A stretch of DNA of 64,000 nucleotides from the NCBI GenBank assembly GCA_021613535.1, contig CP075494.1, forward strand, positions 744,001-808,000, in the 5' to 3' direction. Each line of letters opens with the position of its first letter. Positions within the stretch are counted from its first letter, which is position 1. Source of the DNA: Adineta vaga (taxonomy: Eukaryota > Rotifera). The notes below the pieces were generated by a model, which was not told the DNA's origin, did not search any database, and worked only from the letters and a program-made list of their open reading frames with translations. This document shows, in pieces, positions 55,289 to 64,000 of this stretch. Made by a program: the position numbers and the translations under genes.

Positions 55289-58200
55289 TTAGAAAACTAA
55301 ACATACTTGATTCAATGCATTTAATAATTGGTCAATTTTCTCTGGAAATTGTTCAATCCAATCATAATATTCTTCATGCGTTTGCTCATCTCTTTCAACT
55401 TGAATTTTCTCTTCTGTTACTATTTTCCAACCTAAAAATTTGTTATTTTAATATTAAATTCAATTCTTCTCTATATTTATTACCTGTCCATTGTTGAAAT
55501 GTTTGAAACATAAATGAAAATATTTCATTCCTTTTATCATTGAAATTGTCTCTTGAACGACGAAAATTATCCCCAATAATTGATAAAAACATACTCATAC
55601 AAATAAATACAACAAATAGAATAAATAAACTAAAACAAAATGGTCCAAGAAATGCTGCTGAATTACTTAATTGATGTGCATCAAATTTCATTAAGGTCAT
55701 TTCAAATAACATTTGTGCTGTTCCAAATAAACTTGAACATTCAGGTAATTTGGAAATAAATAAGAAATAGAAAAGACATATAAATGACATAAATACAATA
55801 GAAAACATAAATGAAAATGATAATAATTCTTTTGCTGATAATTGAAGTGTATAAATAAATAAACAAAAACGTTGATTAAAACGACATAATTTAATTAATT
55901 GAATTGTACCAAAAAAACAACAAAAACTCAATAAATAAGTTAATAGATCATTAATATAGGAAATTAATTGTAAATCAATATAAACATATCCATTCGTTTC
56001 AGAGAATAATTTTCCAATTCGTTGATATTCTTGATAACGCCAAATATAAATTCCAAGACTTGTCCATGAACAAATAATAATTCCAAGTTGAATAAACGAC
56101 CAAAATTGAATAAAATATTTCCATTTTAATTCAAATAATGATCGTAATTCAATCCACATGAAATAGAAGATCATTAACATATAAATAATCGTACAAACTA
56201 ATTGATAAATTGATGTAAATGCTAAAAAACAAAAGAAAGAATAAGAAGTTTTTTTTTTCATATGAAAATTACCATAGAAACTAATGGGTTCGAAACGAGC
56301 AGAAGTAAAAACTCCACTTGATGAAAGAAATTCAGCAAGAAAAGTAACTGCAGTAAATAATTGAACATTTGGATTATATAGAGTTAATTGAACAATAATA
56401 GCTCGAGTTTGATTATCAATCCAACTTAATGAATGAAGTTGTGAAAGATTACTTCGAAGATCAGAAAGACGACCACGAAATTCATAAATATAACCACCAC
56501 TTCTATAATTTGTATTATTAGATTGATATTTAAATGCATTTTGAATAAATATATTATAATTAGTTGATGTTGTATTTATCCATCCGGGTTGATAAGAATC
56601 TTTATCTTCATTTGAATAACTATAATCATGTTGACATGTAGAAGAAATGAAAGTTTGTTGATGACATAAACTAGTTCGAACTCGTAATTGTCTCATTGTT
56701 GCCCAACCAATCAATCGATTAGTTTTATCATCCATAAAACCACTTAGATTTCGAGGTGATTCACCATTATACCATTGTTGTGCACGAAGATTGAAGATAA
56801 AACGATTCTCTAACCAATTCCAATATTGATTAATTGTTGAAATCTAAATAATATTTATTTAGTTTAAAGAATTCGTTTTTTAAACAGAAACAAACTTTTG
56901 TATAATCAAAATCAATTTGTCTTGAATTAAGAAAATATTTTCTAAGATGATTAACTTTGAAAAAAGCATTAGAATCACGATTTGAATAAATGATTACGTA
57001 AAGAAATGAGAGAAAACATAAGTAAAGTAATATTTCGTAAATAATTGACCGCATTTGAATTTGTTTTAAACGTTGTTGACGAAGATGAATCACTTCAGTT
57101 TCATTTAAACGATTAGCACGATTTGGAGATCGATAAGTAAATAAAGATTTATTCTAGAAAATATTTATTCTCTATTAAATTATAAAATATCAAAGAAATA
57201 AACCTTAATTGTATGAAGATATTCTTCATCAACTTCTAAACCAATATCATTATCATCCAACAGTTCATTTGCTTCTTTATCATCATTTGATTCTCGACAA
57301 AAACATGCAAATATTATTGCCAATGACACAATCTTGAAAAAGAGATATGTACATAAGTGTCTTTAGATTTGAAAATCTTAGAACATTACTTTTAATGGTT
57401 GAGTAAGAAGAATCGAAGAAAAGAAGCTACTCAAGATAGATGTTAACCATTTTTGAGTTTTTTCATCACCAAATTCAATACCACGAGCAATAATAAATAG
57501 AATTGAAAGAGCAACAAAGACAAAACATAATCCATATGCAATAAAAATACACCACCACGGAAAAGTTAATGATGATTTCTGTTGATCGACATGATTTTCT
57601 ATATTTGGTTTCACTTTACAGAGAGCTTGTCGGATAGGTGATTGATGTTTTCGACGAGGACGAAGACGACGAAATAATTGAATAAGTAACAAACTTGGAA
57701 TTAGTGCAAATAATTCCACAATAATACCAATAATTATCTTGGAATAGAAATAAAAAACAATAGGAAAAAACAAATCAGTTTTACATACTTGTTGAGGAGA
57801 AATGTAAAGTGAACCAAAGGATAAATTGGCTGAATTGTTTGATTTTGTTTCATTTGATAAATCATAATACATGATATTTAAAAACATTGAAACAAATAAA
57901 AGAACAAAACAACATGTACATCGTTGAACACGTGTAAATTGTTGTGATGGTGGTCGAGAAAAGATTGAAAACCAAAGATGACCATCTGAAATACTATGAT
58001 AAGTTCGTTTAGTTAATACAAATGAAAATTGACGTTTCTCTAATTCGCTTGCAACAGGTAAAATACGTTCAATTTTTCCATCATCTTTTTCTACAGCAAA
58101 CCATCGTTGACAAGTAAAATAATATTTTTCCATTGTTTGTAAATCACGAATGATTAAATATTTCAAAAACCATGATGATGATGAACCTTTTCCACTATTA

Positions 58201-61200
58201 TCATGCCAAATACGAATACAATTCAATAATCCCAATGATTTTGGAACACTCATAAGAAATGCATCAACACCACCTTGTTGAAGAATTTGTCGATGAGGAT
58301 CCGCAAACGTTCGAATCTGTGTATCATTCTTATCACCATGTAATACAAAATGAACCTAGAAGATAATAGATATATTCAAAATGATGTCCTTTTTTTTAAA
58401 TATCTTACATTAGATTTTGTTCCTGCATTTGTTCTTTGACCTGTAAATACAATAATTTGATAGAAATAATCATCTTCTTTATGATTATCAGGTAAAATTG
58501 TCACACCTAATTTTTCCACATCGTTCTTATCATAATAACGAGAATAAAGGATCAGAATAATATAGATAATTGATACACAAATAACTGTCAAATAGATCGT
58601 TTTATTCTTCATAAAATCGGCATTGGCAAAAACATAATTCCAATCAACTGATTCAGGTAGAATAGCAAAACCACCTGCAAATGTTGTCAGATGAGTAGAA
58701 TAACATTGTGTTTGATTATGATTAGTCAATGGACCAACTAATAATCCATCAGATTTCCATTGTTGATTTTCATTGAGATAATAACAACCAGAAGTATAGA
58801 TTCTCGAGAAATAGTTGGATGTGAAATTGATTGGTTCATTGCTAATTGGAGGATTAGTAATCGATGAGAAATTTGAACAAAGTTGATCGATTTCAGTTGC
58901 ATTTAATTCTCGTAAACCATAAATAACTGATTGATGACCAATTGTTCGTTGATTATCAATATAATAGGTATAAATATTATCATTTGTTAAATTATCAGGA
59001 CAAAAAAGTGTCCATCCATCGATCTGTTTGATTGAACTATTCAATTGTGGTATTTGATCAAATCGATAGATAAATAAATAAGCTAAACTTGTATTTAATG
59101 GTTGAATTTCCCAATGAATTGAAATAGGAAGTAATTTTGTTAAATTTAAATAATGTAAATCAAAGATAAGACGATGAGGAGTTGAATTGCTTATTGTTGT
59201 TGTAACATTTCGTAATACCATTGTTGGAATGATCCGATTAGGATCGCGAGGAATAATGATTTCAATAGATCGATTCGTTATTGTTCGAATCGATATTTCA
59301 GATTGATTGTCATCTAAAATGGAAAATGAGATTGATCTTGATAAATTTGTATTCGGTGTTGTTTTCGAATTTCCAAATGGTGCTAATGGTTCCATCATTG
59401 ACTATATATATTAAAAGATCATTTCTCAAAAAAAATTCATTACAAAGAATATATTGATGAACTCACTCGAATAGATATTTTATCATACGTAGAAAGATAA
59501 GAATTGAAATGAGAAGGAAGTTGAACTTGTGCATTTCCAATTGTTTTTGTAAATTGATTTGAAAGTGACTGAATAGATTTTGTTTCTAATGTCATCAATA
59601 CTTGTGATGTTTCAATATGAAAATCTTGTCCAATATTTAAATGAATATTTAATGTTGAAGTTAATAATGAAATTAATTTATTCATTTCAGATTTGATTTG
59701 ATTTGCTAATTCTTTTTGATAATAAATTATTCGATTCTTTTCTATTGTTTCCAATGAAGAATCATCATCATCAGAAAATAAATCTAAATATTATAACATA
59801 TTAAACGATTAGAAAAATGAAATATTATTATACTTGGATTAGCCCATTGTGTTTCAAGATCAGTATCATAATCTTTTGGAAATTCTGTAGTTCGAATTGA
59901 ATCTAAATCAAGAATAGTTGTTCTTTCTTGTAATGGTCCATTGACAGCCTATAGGATTCAATGAAGATATTTTTAATATAGATTTATGAAAGAGATAACT
60001 TACATTTAATACATTAGCAGCACATTGAAGAAGATCAGTTGATGCAAGTTGAACATCTTCAAATGAAATTTTAGTTTTCATTGAATTTAAAGCTAAAGCT
60101 AATTGATAACAACGATTAGAAGCAATTGTCTAAAAGAAAATAAAATAAATTTACAAAAGATTAAATTAAACAGAATTGAATTATACTAAAGTATTTCGTG
60201 TTAATTCATTTGTTGCTTTTGTAAATTGAGCTAATGATGATGCTTGTAATTTAATACTATTTGATGTTGTTATAGGAAGTTCTGTAAGAAATGTAATAAG
60301 ATAATCTCGAGTTGAAGCACGAGAATTTAATTCTTTATTAAATTCATCTAATACTGATTGATTCAATGGTAATGATGACTATAATATTAGAAAACTAGAC
60401 TAAAAATATTTGATATTAAATATAGAATTACCTGTTGTGTACTTTCAGTTAATAATGATGATACTGAAATACTTGTAACTGAAATACCATCTATAATATA
60501 ACAAAAAGAATAAAATGAATCAATTCTAAATAATTTATTTTAAAGATTTACTTGAAATGGCTTTATCAATATTTTCATTACTCATTTCATTGAACTGTTG
60601 TGCTACTAAAGTCATAACTTGTCCAACTAAATTTTGATTTTTACTTGCAAGTAATTGTATAATTGGATTTGTACCAATATTCTCAGATGGATTTTGAGTA
60701 TAATTTATTAAATCATTAATTATTGTTAAATCTGGAAGTACAGTAACTGATGAAAGATTAAATTCAGTGATACAATCTAATTGATCACGAATATGAACAG
60801 TTAAGTAGAGTAATGATGTTTGATTATCACCAATTGGTAAATACATTTGGAATGTTGGTAGATTTGAAAAAGAAATAATCATTCTTTTAGTTGGATCATT
60901 CGTCCAACCTAATAAAAAGAAAAGAAAATGATTTATCTTGATTATTTGAAAAGTTTTCAATATACCATAGACAGTATAATCTTTAATTCCATCTGCATCA
61001 ACATAATCTTTGCATGAAACAGTGAATAAACTACTTGCAGTTCCATTTAAAGGATCAATAAAACATGAACCATCCGAAGGTGGTTGATTAATACGAAAAT
61101 TTAATGAACTAATACTTGTTTGATTTGAAAAAGTATAAATAACTTCAAATCGCCATAATTCAATCTCAGGATTCGATAAAAATAATTGATTTGTAGAAGT

Positions 61201-64000
61201 GAAATTAGTCGTACTTATTCCTATAATATTTAATAAAATCATCTCTTCTAATAAAATAAATACAATTTATTTACCAAAAAACCATATATTTTGATAAATA
61301 ATTGTTTGATTAAATAATATCCATTGAGTTAAATTTGAAGATGAATTGAATGCACTAAAATAAACTTCCCATTTGATATTTTGAATATTGACACAACTTC
61401 CATCACAAACTGAAAATAAAGCTACTTGAGTTGTTGGATTAACACGTTGAAATTCCATCTTTGGTTGACATAATGTCCATATAACACAACTAAAATCACG
61501 AAATGAAAATTTAAAAATAATTATTGAAAACAAAAAAGAAAATACCCAATTAAGATCATATTTGGACGAGTATCTTCAACTTTAACAAGAACATAACCTG
61601 TAGCTTGAAGAGAAGAATTTTGACGATTTTCCATTTTTACCATAAATTGATATGTTCGATTGTATTGAAGAGAACCAGAAAGTATTGTAAATGATGAATG
61701 AAAAGAATTATCAAATCTCCATCCTGCTCGATTTAATGATAAACATGATGGATTTGATAAATCATTTCTCATATCATCAATTGTTAATAATGAACCATAT
61801 AAATTTGGAAATGTTGATAATCCATAAATTCGACAGTAATATTTATATTTCCAATTCTATAAAACAAAGAAGATAATTGAAAAACTTAAATCTTCTAATA
61901 GAAAATTTACGGAAGCATTAAATGTGTTTCCATCACTATCAGTAGAATAACTTCCTGGATCTAATTGAAGATCTTGTTGATAACCACGTGTAACTATTGA
62001 TGTACCATATCGAATTAAATTTGGTGTTATATCTGATGGAGTTATTTGAATATAAGCAACTGAAGATGAAGCAATATTTGTTGCATTAATCATAGTTACA
62101 GTTAATTTCATTTCATATAAACCATAAGATAATATTTGTGATGGAATATATAATTCACTAAATGTTGTTATTATATTTGAATCAGATGGAATCTCTTGTA
62201 AACAAGATGGATTACATTTTTTGATTCTCCAACGAGTTATCATTGATGATGAACTATTACATTTTAATTCAATATATGAAACTATTGTAAAATCTTCACT
62301 ACGACGAAATTGAGTTGGTGATGATATTGTATTAGTATTGGGAATCAATGTTATTGAAGGTGGAAGACATACTATAGAATATGTACTTTTAGTGTTTTAT
62401 TTATAAATTTTGAATGATTAAAATAAAACCTTTGTGAAGACGAAATTTGTTTTTTCGGAATCGAAATTTCTTCTACACAAGACAAATTCCTCAAAACAAA
62501 GCTTTTTTTTCTAATACTGTCAGTGCTACGATCCCTATAAATGATTTTCTCTATAAACATTCATTGCTAACAAACCTTTTACAAATACCAGTGTTTTTAT
62601 ACTAGTAGTAGTTGTTGTCGTTTGAATTGCAGTTGGTACACTTTGATCTGAAATGAATTAAATATTTTAGTGAGAAGTTTTGAAATAGAAAGATTAGTCA
62701 ATTCTAAGCAGTGCCATTGGATTGTCAATGAACATAATATCAAAGATTTACTTACTACATGAATTCATTGATAAATGAAATTTCTGAATGCGATTATTGC
62801 TGGTATCCGTAACAAATATGTTTCCATTACTATCAAAACTAAGTGTCGTTGGATAATATAACTGATTCGATAAACTTCCCCCACCAGTGCATCCAACGAT
62901 ACATCGAAATCCGTTTGGTCCTGATCCAATGATACGATGATTGTTTCGTTCGACGATGAAAAGATATCCATCAGCATCAAGCGCAACTCCAGTTGGACGT
63001 GCAAGTGAAATTGTAACATTTGAAGATGAAGTGCCCGCTGCTGTAATTCCATTGAGTTGTCCCGATCGAAAGAGTTGAATTCGATTGTTGTAAGAATCTG
63101 CTACATATAAGTCGAAATTGATATCCACAAAGATTCCCCAAGGATAATAAAGCATAGATGAACCACTGCCAGCATAACCTATACCAGCAACAGCCGTCAC
63201 AGTGGATGAAATGTCGTATATCCATCTTTTCACAACTTGATGATAACTATACATTGAACAATAGAGAGTATCAGTAAGATCAACAAAAAGACCATAACAT
63301 ATTGAATTAATATACATGACAGGAACACTGGTATTTGTTAACATTGATCGTTTATCTACTCTTGCAGTCGCCCATACATTATCGATGTAAATATCGCCAT
63401 TTGTTGTGACAAAAAGTGAGTATGCATTCATATAGGTTCCATATATTGATTGTGTTGGAGTAATACTTGCATTCGACCATATTCGAATTCGATAACTGGA
63501 TCGATCAGCAACATAAATTGTGTTATTAGTTGAAACAAATATGCCATAAGGATATGTTCCAATTGTATAACTACTAGCAAAAGTGATTGCATTCGCACTC
63601 CATGTTGCATATGGATCAAGTTTCGGTTGATTATATGAAGCACCTAAATACAGTAAAACAATATAACGATAGAATCTCTATAAATCATATTTTGAATTTC
63701 GTTTGTTTGATACTACGTTTTATGATGTTATATCATGAAATATCGATCATAACTACCTGTTTGAATTCGTGGTACTACTACGACAGTTCGCTGGGTCGTT
63801 ATTGTAACTGAAGTATCAGATGGAAATGTGTTTGACAATGTGATCACTAAAAGAATATTTATTTTAATAAATAAATGAAACAGAATTTTCTCTTATCGTT
63901 ATTCATACTTGATGTGGCAGTTGTTTCTGAACGAAACGGAAAATTTTTAGGAAAAGCTCCATGATTATTTTCATTTTAGCGGACTCACCGTATGAATTTA
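55289..64000 (-). CDS. NHL-propeller / polycystin-1-type receptor-channel, ~20 exons, 5' end outside window
   Basis: Order from N-terminus (right to left): Ser/Thr-rich leader (63985-63775); six NHL blades (63645-62755; e.g. YPWGIFVDINFDLYVADSYNNRIQLF); a short TTTTTT-rich linker exon (~62651-62590); a REJ/PKD-like ectodomain over many small exons (62348-59400); a GAIN/GPS site (~58790-58660, CYYLNENQQW...CYSTHLTTFAGGF, cleavage expected at HL|T); TM1 (TIYLTVICVSIIYIILILY); PLAT domain (YFYQIIVFTGQRTNAGTKSN ... RIWHDNSGKG...WF); more TMs (57900-57400); the polycystin extracellular TOP domain (56735-56270, GGYIYEFRGR, LSWIDNQTRAIIVQLTLYN); six-TM channel core with pore (FGTAQMLFEMTLMKFDAHQL, ~55760-55660); and a last exon with a charged coil (55445-55289, EEKIQVERDEQTHEEYYDW). 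Introns are 50-70 bp GT-AG. Several recorded frames are single exons of this gene. Expected at cilia or plasma membrane as a mechanosensory/adhesion cation channel. Confidence 0.8.
62755..63645 (-). other. NHL six-blade propeller domain within the polycystin-like gene
   Basis: Six repeats, each with the form 'P-GI-VD---LYVAD--NNRI--F': SYTIGTYPYGIFVSTNNTIY, YMNAYSLFVTTNGDIYID, ICYGLFVDLTDTLYC, YPWGIFVDINFDLYVAD, RPTGVALDADGYLFIVE and YPTTLSFDSNGNIFVTD. Six blades make one closed propeller. The donor site TGTA|GTAAGT at its end leads to the linker exon. Confidence 0.75.

Overview
The window looks like a piece of a bdelloid rotifer genome. It is AT-rich with short spliceosomal introns (48-70 bp), GPCRs typical of an expanded invertebrate set, Penelope-like and Ty3/gypsy remnants, and many short tracts built on TGTGGG, the telomere hexamer known from bdelloids. 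The taxon is inferred from these traits; no rRNA or mitochondrial marker is present.

Layout. 1-9.2 kb: tail of a GPCR, a small foldback element (872-1443), a coiled-coil/propeller-like gene with one internal TGA, a decayed membrane-protein gene, a degenerate tRNA-like sequence, an imperfect foldback (6.2-6.5 kb), a SPRY-like membrane-anchored protein and a 7TM receptor. 9.9-19.6 kb is a transposon cluster: a fresh-looking DNA transposon with 824-bp inverted ends and a spliced DDE transposase carrying a SWIM finger; a truncated Ty3/gypsy integrase; and, interrupting it, a dead Penelope-like element with 106-bp inverted ends. 19.9-38 kb is an unusual block bounded by two inverted arrays of one 52-bp satellite. 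It holds a higher-order 3x40-bp satellite, an envelope-like membrane glycoprotein, an SGNH/GDSL hydrolase, a KDZ-like transposase and a spliced P-loop (DUF3987-like) gene. 38-55 kb: an SDR fragment, a GPCR, a ZZ-finger gene, an intronless NAD-dependent epimerase/reductase, a decayed FEM-1-like ankyrin gene, a hammerhead ribozyme beside a telomere-like C-rich tract, a claudin-like four-TM gene, a TMEM272-like gene, a retroelement ORF1 relic and a small conserved gene. 55.3-64 kb (minus) is one large multi-exon gene joining a six-blade NHL propeller to a polycystin-1-type REJ/GPS/PLAT/channel protein; it runs off the right edge.

Main points. (1) The hammerhead motif next to a telomere-like C-rich tract at 48.07-48.14 kb matches the published 3'-end arrangement of bdelloid Terminons. 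(2) About ten short inverted-repeat elements with telomere-like arms are scattered through the window, often just past gene 3' ends, and one sits inside a zinc-knuckle ORF. (3) The satellite-bounded 18-kb block may be one giant mobile element combining a transposase, an ATPase, an SGNH hydrolase and a fusogen-like glycoprotein; that it is a single unit is only inferred. Exon borders were read by eye from splice signals and reading frames.
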